A stretch of 64,000 nucleotides of DNA from Macrobrachium rosenbergii (GCF_040412425.1 NC_089743.1:83262471-83326470); one strand, 5' to 3'; positions 1-15,900 are shown, counted from the stretch's first letter. A program made the numbers and translations. Notes: a model not told the origin generated them from the letters alone.

Positions 1-194
1 CCTCTAGTACGAAAATAAAATTAATGCTGAAATCTGTAACATCTTTTCCACTCAAACTATGGGAATGGATGAATAAAGAAACATAAACAAAAGACTTTTT
101 TTTCCCAAAATAGTGATCAATTGCAGCACCATTTCAAAAGAGTCATTTTAACCTGATCTAAAACCAAGGCTTTTCAAGACACGATTTCGCTATT

Positions 195-263
195 GGAGGA
201 GGAGGAGGAGGAGGAGGAGGAGGAGGAGGAGGAGGAGGAGGAGGAGGAGGAGGAGGAGGAGGA
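195..263. repeat. (GGA)23 microsatellite
   Basis: An uninterrupted GGA trinucleotide run. The minus strand reads as poly-Leu in one frame, but with no supporting gene structure. Confidence 0.99.
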
Positions 264-3167
<2,904 letters not shown>

Positions 3168-3724
3168 TATAATTACTGTTACTCATATCAATTCGAATCT
3201 GCTGACCCACCCATATGTAAACAAACATTGCCGTCATTAAATCGATACCACAAACCTAAGGAAACCCACAGCAATAAAATCAAACGAGACGCTAACAACG
3301 AAAACAAGGTGGGTGGTCTCGTCAGGGGGTCTCCATTTAAACCTTTTGCGTTTTTCTTGCCCATCCTACCAATAAGTCACGTGACGCACCTTCCTCAACG
3401 TCCAGTCTTCGTGCCTTCCCCCTCATTACGTAAAGAATTATACGATGAAAAGATAAAGTTTCGCCATAGAGTTCCTCCGTGCCGTAAAAAAAAAAAAAAA
3501 AAAAAAAACTTTTGCGACTATTCATAAATTCCAACCGTTACAAATTTTAAGCGAATTCTCATTGTCATCTCAACTCGAGTCCTTGAATTACAATTTACTG
3601 AATTTTGCAAATGAACGACTCTCTTCGAATGTATGACTCCCTGCCAAATACGTGATAAAGAAAAATGCCTATTTGTAGTGGGGTCGTATTGGTAGCCAAT
3701 GAAACCTCGCATAAAAATAGGCAA

Positions 3725-3805
3725 TTGAACTTGCGTGGTAGCATAATTAGCTCGGGCCTGGACGGCCAGAGTTCGACTCTCGAACCGGACGAGTAATCTA
3801 CAGGT
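3725..3805 (+). mobile_element. tRNA-like sequence, probably a SINE head
   Basis: GCGTGGTAGCATAATTAG resembles an A box and CCAGAGTTCGACTCTCG matches a B box about 30 bases later. The T-loop is good but the T-stem and acceptor pairings are poor, so it is not a convincing functional tRNA. A ~20-base T run follows at 3806-3825, which would end Pol III transcription. It is likely a decayed tRNA-derived element, unlike families A and B over its body. Confidence 0.45.
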
Positions 3806-4416
3806 TTTTTTTTTTTTTTTTTTTTAGTTAATTTTCATTTCACTCTAACGTAACCTGGAATCACACAGCCCACTTAACATTCAAAGGAAAAGGGGCTCGC
3901 TTTGTCTGAGAGGCCATATACATTATCCTTAATGTTTGGATCATTAGCGTTCCCTGGGATGTTTCAACTACTGGCTGAAGGGAAATAGCGGAGAGGGTCC
4001 GACAGGTAAAGCCGAAATCAACGAGGGCTACGGTACTGAATGGAATCGCGCGTCTTGACAAGAATGGTGGAAATGTTGATCGTCTCAGCGTCCTGCAAGA
4101 ACTTAATTCTTCTCTTTAGTTCTGTTCAAACCTTCCATATATCAGCATTTATTCCTCTTCTGCGATCTGTAGCCATAACGGAAAGAAAACACTGGCTGAA
4201 TATTAACAACATCGAAGTAAAAGACTTGAAATATTTCATACGCTACACAGATAGATTGTTTTCATTAAATGCCACTTCAAATCTTCAACTCTCCATTTGC
4301 AACAAGAGTCAGGCCGAAGGATTCAATATGAGCGAACTACCCAGGGTTGCCAGATAGATGCAGACATCACTGGTTACATTCCTAGGATGCCCGCATCACC
4401 CTTGAGGAAGTGCTGC

Positions 4417-4420
<4 letters not shown>

Positions 4421-4460
<40 letters not shown>
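4421..4460. repeat. (TC)20 microsatellite
   Basis: A pure TC run; a second TC array of ~61 bp lies at 4969-5029. These are among the minority of pyrimidine-rich arrays on the plus strand. Confidence 0.98.
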
Positions 4461-4462
<2 letters not shown>

Positions 4463-4964
4463 TTCTTTAGCCACACCTTACAACGGATGGAAAACTAAAA
4501 GAGTTCCTCTTAATCAAATTAACTAAACAGTGAGCATGGAAAAGTTTGCGTCTTCATGTTAGTATTCTGATGTTACAAATGAAACAACCGAAGTCCTTCC
4601 TAAATCCAATGGAGGTTTGGCACATTTACAAAGTGATTTAATAAATGAAACTTACAAGTATACATAAAATGGAATTCGAATAAAACTAATGTTACCATAT
4701 ACATACTATAAGATGATGGGGTGTTCTTTTTACAACTATCGACCAAGTCCTCGCTGTGAGGCTTATCACACTTCCTCACCTTTTCGTTATCTGGGTAGAT
4801 ACAAAAGAACACCCCTGGGAGACCGATTTCATGGAAGATCTCCCCCCCCTCTCTCCTCTCTCTCTCTCTCCAATTATTTTCACGGAGGGGTGACGACACC
4901 CAAGTAGAGGCAACAATTATTAATTTTCACAAGAGTCCAAACAAGTCGTGTCAACGCCTATACA

Positions 4965-4968
<4 letters not shown>

Positions 4969-5029
<61 letters not shown>
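4969..5029. repeat. (CT)30 microsatellite
   Basis: A pure CT run following TACACAAG. Confidence 0.98.
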
Positions 5030-5032
<3 letters not shown>

Positions 5033-6700
5033 AATAACCTGATCAAAACTGTTAAAGAAATCAAAATACCCTTTTATTATAAAAGTTCAAAAAACTTGAT
5101 CGATATTATTAAAGAAATAAAATTACGATTAAACTAAATTCTTATCAAAGAGCAACTTTTCGCAGTTAAAAATACCCTAAAAATAAAATGCTCTGACACA
5201 GTTATATTCTAACATAAGACTCAGCATCCTGCCACAGCAACAGAGCTAAACACGAGACTATAAAACCGCTTTTACATCATCGGACGCAACGGAAGACTCG
5301 ACCCTCGTTATCAGATGCCCCATCGCTATTTCCTCGCCCTGCCAATCCAGGCTTACCCAGCGGAACAGCGATAAAAAATAAGCAGATTCTTCATATCACC
5401 ATCTTCTGTTTTCAAATTCAAAATCAACAACCTACGAATACATCTCGTTTTCACTTCATCCAAATTAACGCAAGATTCAAGGTATCCTTTATAACAAATA
5501 AGACTGACGACTATTCGTACCAAATTCTAAATCGGTAAGAAAACGCAAATTAATTGCATAAAATACTGTTGATGAAAAAATGTATGGCATCTTCTATTAA
5601 CCCAAACAAATAAGTAAAGTGTTAACTAAACTAACGAGGGTTTACACAAAAACAAACAAACAAACAAACAAGGTGATGTTTCCAACCCTACGGAGGCCTA
5701 CAAAGAAACATTACTCCACATTGCACCATCACCTGGGGCTCCCCTCTACCAAACAATACCTAAACTCATTAAGGTCAAGGAGGGAAGGGTGGAAAGGGTA
5801 TCGGGCATTGGCAACGCCGAGTGCGCACGCGTGCACAGTCAAGTGTGTAGCCACTCATCTTCATAATGCAAAACGATACCAGCCACATCTAAACATGTAA
5901 CAATAACGGAGGAAAAACAACGAAGAAAACGGAAGTAAAAAAAGAGAGAGAGAGAGAGAAGAGGGGTATGAGGTCAAGTAGTCTGATACAAAAACCACAG
6001 AGCTCAGATACAGGTTATGCAACATCCCAGGTAATGGGAAGCTCAAACAGCGCTCTAAGGAAAACACGATTAAATTTGTTACCACATTAAACCAACATCA
6101 GTCCGAGTCATGAAATGCGAACTGCTAAAGCTCGTATTAACAGGGGAAAAAATTAGGTCAAAATATATACAAGAATACACATCTCGCGAGGCCTAACAGT
6201 GATCTATGCAACAAGACACTGCGTAAGAAGCATGGGCGAAAACGACGAACTAAGGATAAGGTATCTTGTGGGGGCATAACATAACCCCTGAAATGAGACG
6301 AACTCAAAATTCATGATGTAACTCGGTCGAGCGGTAACCGAATACCTGGAACTCTGAAGCAAATGACTGACGCTATTCGAATGCCTCGTGTACGGCGTGA
6401 CGCCGACATTAAATGACGAAGCAGATGCTTCTTTGTTCTATAACCAGCACTGTCGAGAATTCGCATGAATCATCACGGTTTTATCTGCGATTATTCATTT
6501 CCTTATCTAATGACATCTCATATCTTATCATCGATTACAGAGTGCGTTTTGAAGGACAATTCAAGATGTCCACTTCTATTTCTAAAGCCGCATGTGAAAC
6601 AAACGCCGAGTGACAGAAAACGCTAGAAAAAAACTTAAAATAAAAATATGTAAAAGCAAGCTGACTAACAAATCTTCACGAGAGGAGCGGATGTTGTATT
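5030..6700. other. Non-coding, no gene seen
   Basis: Unique sequence with a short (AAAC)n near 5650 and short GA near 5945. Scattered short frames only. Confidence 0.6.
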
Positions 6701-6961
6701 GACCCTAGCTGTCTACCGAAGGAAATTTCATTTAGGTGTTTTATGGTGGGAGATGGGGCTGGGAGGTTATGAGGAGGGGGGAATAAGAGTGAGGAGGAAA
6801 AGGAAAAGAAGGGAGGGAGAGGGAGGGGGAGAGAGAAAGAGGGAGGAAGGCTGGACTATCCGCCGGAAGAGACAGTTTCCCTTTGGATCGACATTCCAGG
6901 AAAGAGAAGCAATGGTCGTCGGCGAATCGAGATAGGAAGCCTTCCAGTACTACGCTTCCAT

Positions 6962-6962
<1 letters not shown>

Positions 6963-6994
<32 letters not shown>
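6963..6994. repeat. (AC)16 microsatellite
   Basis: A CA run ending in an A tract. A purine-rich GGA/GGG/GAA stretch precedes it at about 6765-6850. Confidence 0.98.
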
Positions 6995-6998
<4 letters not shown>

Positions 6999-7162
6999 AG
7001 GAAGGATATCTATGAAAGCTGTAGTTACTAGAAAGATCCTTGTTATTTCAAGTTAAACTAGGGTCAAGTGTTAAATGTTAATCAACAATTCACTGTTACA
7101 CTTTATAAGAACTTCAACCAATCTTTATCATCAGTCACGTTAAAGAGAAGAAATTCCAGTAG

Positions 7163-7166
<4 letters not shown>

Positions 7167-7246
<80 letters not shown>
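7167..7246. repeat. (GA)40 microsatellite
   Basis: A pure GA run of about 80 bp. Confidence 0.99.
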
Positions 7247-7936
7247 AGAAAATAGTAGGCGGATATCCCCTGCCATAACTCCTCCATAGACAAAGAATAG
7301 CCTACTTCTGTAGCATCGCGAAGAGTTATTTGACATTTATGGCAACCTTAAATTTTCTTCCGTTTCAGATTTTCCTTTCCACAGGCAACAAATTAAAACC
7401 TGTTTTTATCGCGTTGACCTCAAGCATCAATAAATGGCACTTTTCGATTCTTAGAAATGGAACCTTGAAAACAGAATAATTCTGATAAAAGATAAAAAAA
7501 AGTAAGTACTGCGAATATAATTTTTTCCATCTTTCACGATCAATTTGAAGTGAAACTGTGATTCCACTGAAGATTCAACTACGACGAATTCGAGCCATCC
7601 TGGTTTTAGAAAAAATACAATTTAGACATAAAAGCAAGAATAAGCCACCATAACAACAGGCCATATCTGGAAGGGCAATGGCAGGGAAAGTGGATGAAGC
7701 AAAAGAGGCCTGGACGGAAGCAATGCTACACAATTTCCGGAGAGGCCTACGCTGAATGGCTCCGCCAAAGGAACAACAGAAGGCGAGCGATTACAGAAAA
7801 ATCACATGATTAACTCTGAGCGGAAAAAAGTCGTGCCAGAACAGGCCCACTAGTCACATAAATACTTCCCATTATGCCACACCTGAAGGGGCCTATACAA
7901 ACACAAACGAGATATGTATGTATGTACTGTATGTAT

Positions 7937-8172
<236 letters not shown>

Positions 8173-8930
8173 AAAAAAAATTAATTAATAAAAAAATAAA
8201 TTAACGAAATAAAATAAAAACTGAAAACAAATCTTTTCATAATAATAACGGCAAGTACAGAAACAAATACTGTTGATGGTAATCATTATTGGGACAGAAT
8301 CCATTACAAAACAGGAGTAATCAGTAACTGTTCGATCAAAGTCTTGGGGTCCGTTGAAGAATATTATCACACTGATTACACCTTTGACAATCTATGGGAG
8401 GAAGCACCTTGATGTAAATCTTATCAAAACCTTGGACGTAGTGATTCATACACTACTCTAATAACATGAAGTACACCAACTGCACACATCTCTAGAGGGT
8501 AAATGGCTCGTAATCTACTCTATTGAATGATTGATTTATGTATTTTGGCAACATAATGACTATCGTTATCTGCTTGATTAGTAACCGAACGATTAAAAAA
8601 TTATTACCTGAAAAATTAATATTACTCACTCGTTGTGTTTTTACTCACTCGCACTAGTTACCCATAAGTTAAAATATGCAGTTATTTGAAGCACACATGC
8701 AATAACGTCTCGAAATAAAACCCAGTGGCATGTTTAACATGTAAAATGAAACTAAGTAACTCGCTCATAAGAACTGGTTACAACATAGTAAGATAATATG
8801 AAGTAATGATCGTTCTCATTACTCATATTTCACCTCACCAGTGAGATTACGATTTTCATAATAACTTCAGCCCAAGCTTAAGGTACTGACTTCTGATAAC
8901 TGAAGAGGTGATAAGGAAACATACTCTCAG

Positions 8931-9010
8931 AGATAAGTACCAACTGTCTGCAGAGTTTCTGTACTAACCTAGATAAGTACCAACTGTCTGCAGAGTTTCT
9001 GTACGAACCT
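8931..9010. repeat. 40-bp direct tandem duplication
   Basis: AGATAAGTACCAACTGTCTG plus GCAGAGTTTCTGTAC repeats immediately at 8971 with one difference (CTAACCT/CGAACCT). This is a recent duplication. Confidence 0.95.
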
Positions 9011-9486
9011 AAGTTTGAATAAACAAGCAAAACCAACTAGTGTATAAGTTAAGTGCTGCATCATATAAAGCAATGTAACCTTAAAGTTTAAATAAAAAAA
9101 ACATAGCAAATCTCGTTTTTGAGAATTTCTAAATAACAATTACTTTCTAGTCCCAAGAACTACTGCTACTACTTACTGAAAGAAAATTGCTCAAAACATA
9201 AATAGGAAACGATCGATACTATCTTGAAGACTTTTTTGCCCTTAACAGTTAGCTATTCAAATGTTACCGAAGACAGCATTAAGAACAAATGCAATTCGAC
9301 GTGCTGGTCGTGGGTTTGTGTATGATTACAATTAAGTTTTTTCATGAAAAAAACAAAACTAGAATAGGGTTCATGTTTCTGCTTTCCTAGTTGTTTAGAA
9401 ACTGCAATTTGGCTTCAGAATTTCACTAGCATTATTATTATTATTAATAAAAAATTAAATATACATACTGCATTCTTCTGTGTAAT

Positions 9487-9528
<42 letters not shown>

Positions 9529-9550
9529 TGAGGGGCCTCAGATCAGCCAA

Positions 9551-9600
<50 letters not shown>
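9487..9600. repeat. Two (TAA)n microsatellites
   Basis: (TAA) arrays at 9487-9529 and 9553-9600 are split by a ~23-base unique spacer. Confidence 0.98.
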
Positions 9601-9603
<3 letters not shown>

Positions 9604-10389
9604 TCTTATATTCCTGTTGTACCTGCTAACCCTAACCCTCCTACACCGGCCAGAATGGATCTAATGCACCTGTGATGGCCCACATCAACGCTGCAGATAA
9701 CATAAACTAGCCTTTTTTTCAACCCTAGAAAAACAAAAGCCACGGAAAAGACCCGAGGAGTGAGGAGTGAGGAGGGGAGGATCCCGTGAGCCGGGAGAAA
9801 ATGGGACCACCACGTGTCTTTAATGCCCGCAGTCACGACCGTTTCTCACGCAAGGGCGCTTCGGATAGGTCACGATTTCCTCCGTCGGCAACTACCGCAG
9901 GAGAATGTGATGGATGATTTATGTAGGTTAATCTCCGGGATTATTCGGGTTCGTTTGATGATCACGACGGTAATGAATACGGAACCACAGTAGTTTCTAG
10001 CACTGTTAATAAATGGGCCAAAGCGTAAAATGGGTATACACTAATTTCGGTAAATTTGCGACTGCATTACATTAGTTTCACCGTTCTGATGTCAACTCAT
10101 CCAAAAGCCTACGGACATCTCTGCTATACAAAACTAGCAATTTAACATAATAAACACTTCTTAATACAAAAGAGACATTGAAGACCGATTATTATTGAGG
10201 AAATATTGAAGATTAATTAAATCCTGTCTCCTAAATTCCTTCTCCCATAACATGAAAATGAAAGGAATCAAGTAAATAAAGCAATTCGTTTTAAAAGCTT
10301 GTTCTTTTTACTTTTCTTTAGAGCATGCACAGTCATGGTTTCAGTTTCGAGGGTAAGCTTCTTGGAAAAGACAAGTCACGAGACGTAAG

Positions 10390-10413
10390 TGTGTGTGTGT
10401 GTGTGTGTGTGTG
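10390..10413. repeat. (GT)12 microsatellite
   Basis: A pure GT run, followed by a GA-rich stretch. Confidence 0.97.
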
Positions 10414-10650
10414 CAGAACGCGAAAGAGAGAAAGGGAGGAAGAGCGCATGCGAGACCTTATTTAATAAGAAGAGATAAACTTGAATAAAATCAACTTTTA
10501 AAGGTTATACAATGCGTAAAAGTGTACATTAGTGTGGCAGCTACCTCAACATTATGAATACTTAACTAAGAACGTTATCGAGATGACCATTTTACACGGC
10601 AAATAAAATGGGAATATGCCTCTTAAAATACGAAACAACATAGAAAGGAT

Positions 10651-10920
10651 AAAACTTAACAACGTGATACTGGGTAGGAGAAAACTTAACAACGTGATAC
10701 TGGGTAGGAGAAAACTTAACAACGTGATACTGGGTAGGAGAAAACTTAACAACGTGATACTGGGTAAGAGAAAACTTAACAACGTGATACTGGGTAGGAG
10801 AAAACTTAACAACGTGATGCTGGGTAGGAGAAAACTTAACAACGTGATGCTGGGTAGGAGAAAACTTAACAACGTGATGCTGGGTAGGAGAAAACTTAAC
10901 AACGTGATGCTGGGTAGGAG
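10651..10920. repeat. 30-bp tandem array, nine exact-length copies
   Basis: Nine units of 30 bp, each AAAACTTAACAACGTGAT followed by AC or GC, then TGGGTAGGAG. Units 1-5 read GATAC and units 6-9 read GATGC; unit 4 also has GGGTAAGAG. Since 30 is divisible by three, both strands stay open (KLNNVILGRR on plus, LLSFLLPSIT on minus), but there is no other sign of coding. A half-unit-like AAAGGAT lead-in precedes it. Confidence 0.95.
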
Positions 10921-11085
10921 TCCTTCGGGTGGGCGTCCTTCGGGTGGGCGAACACTACTTCCCGAGGACGTCTTGATCTATTGATCTTACAATCCCGCAA
11001 GCACAAATGATCCTCTACGGGCTGCTGAACAGCAAGAGCCCGTGCCAGCACAAGGCTGGCTAAATCTAAATCCATCCATCCTAAA
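10921..11085. repeat. Flank of the 30-bp array with nested hairpins
   Basis: Two copies of TCCTTCGGGTGGGCG follow the array. Next come GGGCTGCTGAACAGC with AGCCC closing an outer stem, and GCCAGCACAAGGCTGGC, a 6-bp stem with a 5-base loop. The segment ends in ATCCATCCATCC. This looks like the end of a repeat element that carries the 30-bp array inside it. The class is unknown; a Helitron-like hairpin end or a LINE tail are both possible. Confidence 0.4.
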
Positions 11086-13000
11086 CGATTCTCTTCAGGT
11101 AATAACCATACACGTCAAAGAAAAATGATGACTGAAGTCTCTTCCTTACTTTGGCAGTAATGACAACTGAAACATTAACCTACATTAAAAAAAAAATCAT
11201 CTTTCGTAAACTATAAAACTGTTCAAATAAATTAACTAAAAGCTGGCGTGGTCAAGGCCCTAGGGAGCAGAGTTCGTTGGGTCACCTTCCAAACTAATCT
11301 CTTTTTTCTGAAAATTAATTTACTTGTCGACCCCAGTGATATTCGATATCATGCACTTCCATTAGCCACACCCTCGTCCGTCTCACTGACCAGACTTCGA
11401 ACAATGTATAAATGGAGGCAATAAAACCTTATGCCATTCCCTTCTCATCTCCCAAATGATCTTAATCACATACCTTGTACTGCACTCACGTTTGCTTACT
11501 GTACTTTTAGTGGTTCTTGTTCGTTTCTAAGGGGGGGGCGGGGGGGGGGGTGGATGAGCTGCCTTTCCGCCCGAGTGGAGAGAATTGTCTATGCAATTAA
11601 TAGTAGACGAGTGAAAGCTCTCGGAACAATGGTCACTGAACGAGGCGTGACTGTGACCTGGCACTGCGCTCTTTGTTACCGCGTCATTAACCTCTAGAAA
11701 TCCATTACGTGTGACGTAACGCTTTAATTACACTTTAATTACAGGCTTCACACATTTCAAATGTAAGAGCTTCCGAAGAAAACCGGGTTCTCTAATTTTC
11801 GAGCAATACAGTTGTGATCGTCGGTAAGGTAACAACTCCGGTGGGGTTTCAAAATGTTACAACCTTATATTTTCTTTAACGCACTTCTAATTCATTGAGT
11901 ATACTTCTTTATATTGCATTGGATTGCATCGATGCTTGTCACCAACACAACACTGCGTTATTTGAAAATTAAAATTTATACTTATACATTATCATCTAAA
12001 AGTGCAAATAACGAGTGCAAATAACGGTTTAAGTTCTGTGATGCTTAGGCTACTCAAAATTAAAATAAAATACAATAAAATAAAATGGAAAGACTACAAG
12101 AAGTGAAAAAGACAAAGTCATTGCCTGAGAGTGGTTAAACAACTTCGAGTGAAAAGGAGAGTGAAACCACTGATTGCAGATGAAAGCGGTATTTGAAGAG
12201 AGTTCCCAAAATAAGAGCTCTTTCACTGGAGTTCAAATTTACCCGAAATGTTTAAAATAAAACCACACAACAGCCAGTAAGACGTGAATGGTGGATAAAT
12301 ACTTTTAATGCTGCAGGGAATGGGAGGGAGATATATTAGTAATAGTTATCTTCTCGAAGACTTGACGTTTGCTTGAGCACCATCCGTGATTTTATTCGGC
12401 AATCTAATAAAATATTTACCTTCCTTCTTGAAGACTTGGCTTTCGACAAACAGATAGGCTATATACTGGACGGTACGACGAGCAGTTTAAAACCTACGAG
12501 TCTATACAACAGTATCATCACTGGAATACAAGTATTTTAATACCAGTCGACGTTTTTCCCAGATAAATATGAAGTCGAAGACAGACCATCGACAGAACTG
12601 GGCATGGAACAATAGGATCTTTCTTATCAAGAAAAGAACCCTTACACTTTTGAGTATCAAGTTTATGTTAATTCGATTTTGTCTCTTCGCAGTCCAAATA
12701 AACCCCCTAAATAACACCTCCACTGCCTTTACCTATTGGACACTCAATCCTAGATCTTACTTTACAAACTAACCAGAGTGAAAATGGTATTAAAAGTCTG
12801 TGTCAGGATCACGGCGCCATAAAAAAAAAATGAAGTCGGAAAACGCCCACGTATCCCACTTTAAAAATACGGTATATTCTTTCCCAACACGAAGCAAGCT
12901 TTAATTTCTGTTATTGACCTTTGAATTCTCTCCTTGGATCATAAAATAAATGATTCGAACATTCAGACTTGCGCTATCAATAGAATTGTGAACTATGCTT
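11086..13000. other. Non-coding, no gene seen
   Basis: Unique sequence with a poly-G run near 11531-11550 and short A tracts. No supported exon. Confidence 0.6.
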
Positions 13001-13004
13001 TTAT

Positions 13005-13062
13005 ATACATATATATATATATATACATATATATAATCTATATTTATATATACATATATATA

Positions 13063-13101
<39 letters not shown>

Positions 13102-13161
13102 TATATATATATATATTAGATAGAGAGATTATATATATATATATATACATATATAATCTGA

Positions 13162-13193
<32 letters not shown>

Positions 13194-13233
13194 GGATATG
13201 TATATATATATATATATATACAATATATATACA
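13005..13233. repeat. Degenerate AT-rich array cluster
   Basis: Several (TA)n blocks broken by TACATATA, ATCTATAT and TTAGATAG variants. It looks like an aged or repeatedly slipped TA array. Confidence 0.95.
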
Positions 13234-13354
13234 TATGACTAAAATAATCAAGACTATGAAATATTCATGGGAAATTTCTTGTAACATTTTAATCCAACAA
13301 TGGCGCAATACAGGATATTCTCTTGAAGGACAAGAACTAGACACTGTATCCGGG

Positions 13355-13545
13355 GGTCCACGGAGCAGACCAACATCCAAATATCTACAATGATGAGTTG
13401 GGTGAGATTGCCCAGCTGATAAACAGTAAGACCAGGCCAATGGCGCACAATAACGACATGGACCAGACCAACAAACCAAATTAGGAGTTGGGGTGAGATT
13501 GCTTGATAAACAGAAGACCGGAGCCACAATAACGACATGGACTAT
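13355..13545. repeat. Diverged ~85-100 bp duplication
   Basis: Both halves hold AGTTGGGTGAGATTGC-type and CAATAACGACATGGAC words plus GATAAACAG. Unit 1 lies at about 13355-13461 and unit 2, which has internal deletions, at about 13462-13545. Confidence 0.75.
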
Positions 13546-13739
13546 AGAACTTGGAAACAGAGAGAGAGGAGAGAGAGAGAGAGAGACATGAACCAAAAAA
13601 GAGCCGGGATTAACAACAAGGAGTCTGGTAGCCAAAGTGTAAAGGATGTTTATGCGTATCCTATTATCCGCATCTCCCTTCACCCCAGCCGCCCATGTTC
13701 AATGGTATGGGTCAACTGCCATACAGTCAAGAGGTGACG

Positions 13740-14890
13740 GAGGGCTTGGGTTTCACATACCAAAGAACCAAGCGTCAGGAATGGTCGAAGGATGGGCAGG
13801 GATAACATGACCATGAACACAAGACCATAAATCTTGGTTTTACGTTTGCGTAAACGTACATAAACTGCGTAAGCAATACCACCTTCATTATTGCCATCAG
13901 CGAAATTTTATCGTTGCAACCTGGACACTGCAATAACAAAAGAGAACAAAACCAGCCGCAGAAGATTCACGAACAGGCAGGCACATCTGACACCAGTAAT
14001 TTGAGAGCATTTCCCCCTCCGAGCACTCTGTGCCACTTGGATTGCCTTTTCCTTTAAAAATAAGTTATCAATTGTCATAGGTCCTACACTTGACGGATTA
14101 GAAAGGCAGCATTCTTTGGGCAAGAAGATATTTCCCTTGAAATTATCAGTCTTCCTTTTATCTATCAAGACAATAACACCAGATAAAATGGACTGCAGAA
14201 AATAATGGGTTAAGGAAACAAAAAAAAAATTGTGTAAAACAACGTCCTTTAGAATTTCAAGAAAAGAACATAAACAAAAACACAGTAAAGTAAGTATACG
14301 AGGATTCTCAACATTCCACACACACACATATCGCAACACTATATGTACAAGGAAATGGTTATAAATGGGTAGTCTCTCCGAGTGCGCGGAGGAGGAGGTG
14401 GAGGAGGAGGGGGAAGGGTCTATACAATAATAATAGAAAGGATGGAGGATTTCGGGGTTATACATTAGGGGAAGGAGGGGAAAGAGTAGGAGAGGGGAGT
14501 TAGGTGATAACAAAAGCCAGCGGAGAAGATTTAGAGGGAAATCAGGGGGTAAATGTAGGGTAAGAGATCGCAATCCTTGGAAATAAATGTATATAATGCC
14601 TCTGCCAAGGAAAAAAAAATCGGGAGTAACGAGAGAGGATGAGGGTGACGAATAATAGGGCCGAAAAGCGGAAAGATAATTGAGAACCGGAAAGGATTTA
14701 AAGAAACGAGAATAACAGGGAGAGGGGATAACAGATGCAGGAGTCTGCTCAAATCAAAGTCTTAGCCTTGGAGCAAATGGGATGACAAGGAATAGGAAAA
14801 TTAACCAAAGATTCTCGTCCGCCAAGTAACCTTTTCCAGATTTTCTGACACTTAATATTGTAGTCGAGCGCAAAATGAAATATTAAAAAA
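13740..14890. other. Non-coding, purine-rich stretch
   Basis: The plus strand is strongly A/G-rich at about 14380-14740, so the minus strand gives long pyrimidine-biased open frames rich in Leu, Ser and Pro. No motif supports coding. Confidence 0.55.
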
Positions 14891-14900
14891 AGGCCGGACT

Positions 14901-14937
<37 letters not shown>
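14901..14937. repeat. (GA)n joined to the 3' end of SINE A1
   Basis: A GA run on the plus strand that is the (CT)n tail of the minus-strand SINE next to it. Confidence 0.95.
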
Positions 14938-14940
<3 letters not shown>

Positions 14941-15221
14941 CACGCATACCTTATGAATGGTTTGACCCCAGCAGTGGGATGAGTTTTACCTCGTCGATGA
15001 TATCCCGTTTTGATGGCATACCTTTTAACGGAATAATAATCTCTCGTGTCTAGTTTTCCCCTTTCTTTCTCCAACTCCACCCTAGTTGCGACCCTGAACA
15101 GTCGTCTAAGAACTAGGTACCTAATTCATTGCAAAGGTCAACAGAAACCCACGACCGTTCGAGATTCGAACACAGGTCGCCCAGCTGCGAGCCAGACGCG
15201 CTACCACTAAACTACGAGCCA
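14938..15221 (-). mobile_element. tRNA-derived SINE, family A, copy 1
   Basis: On the minus strand the head reads GGCTCGTAGTTTAGTGGTAG then CGCGTCTGGCTCGCAGC and TGTGTTCGAATCTC. These are clear A- and B-box-like Pol III promoter elements with a foldable tRNA-like arm whose anticodon position reads CGC. A ~200-bp body follows, shared with copy A2 (TCTAGTTTTCCC, CCGTTTTGATGG, TTACCTCGTCGA), and it ends directly in a (CT)n tail, seen as (GA)n at 14901-14937 on the plus strand. Confidence 0.8.
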
Positions 15222-15248
15222 GATGTGTACTAATGTATATATATATAG

Positions 15249-15251
<3 letters not shown>

Positions 15252-15335
<84 letters not shown>
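15252..15335. repeat. Compound (TA)n(GA)n array
   Basis: TA at 15252-15297 followed by GA at 15299-15335 with one AT interruption. Confidence 0.97.
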
Positions 15336-15898
15336 TTAGTTTACATGAAGCAAAATATTTTGAAGTATAGAAAAATTCAGTTGATTATAAAAATGGTAGC
15401 GCATTCTACTGCTGAGCTTCAAAACGGCGAACCTCAGAAGAGGTTATATGGAATGTCCAACAAAGAAAACATTATACGGGATTTCACGAAGCGAACAAAG
15501 CTAAGAATCTGCAGGTCAACATTCCTGTACCTTTACAATACAAAAAAAAGTAAAAATATAAAAAAAAATAAACTTGTGTACAGAAAAATACATGTAACAT
15601 CAACACCACCACTTCGATAAAAAACGAACATCGGCGAATCTCGATCCCTTTGTATTCGGGGGATCACCAAGCAAAATGACCAAGTGTCAGCCACAACCCT
15701 TTTTTTTTTTTTTTTTTTTTTTCGAAGCCGAGTGCAATTTACAAAACAAAGGGCTCCAAAAACCGCAGACCAAAACTATTTGTAATCTCCCTTTTGTGTA
15801 CAAGCCTCTCTGGTACAGCTACAAGATAAACACTAAAATAACGCTAATTTTGTTTTGTAAAATCATAACAATTTCAGAAATTGTTTAATACAAAAGAA

Positions 15899-15900
<2 letters not shown>

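Noticed and set aside
9627..9641. CTAACCCTAACCCT, a telomere-like word
   Set aside because: Only two units, and not the arthropod TTAGG type. Probably chance.
10552..10984. Long open frames on both strands through the 30-bp array, reading as KLNNVILGRR or LLSFLLPSIT repeats
   Set aside because: They follow from a stop-free unit whose length is divisible by three. There is no start context, splice site or non-repeat domain.
13129..14573. Longer minus-strand frames of up to about 220 codons
   Set aside because: They translate purine-rich or microsatellite DNA into Leu/Ser/Pro- or Tyr/Ile-rich strings, with no recognised domain or splice structure.
15150..15221. A functional tRNA-Ala gene
   Set aside because: The head folds partly and reads CGC at the anticodon, but the acceptor and T stems are poor and the body continues as a SINE matching the 31.7-kb copy.
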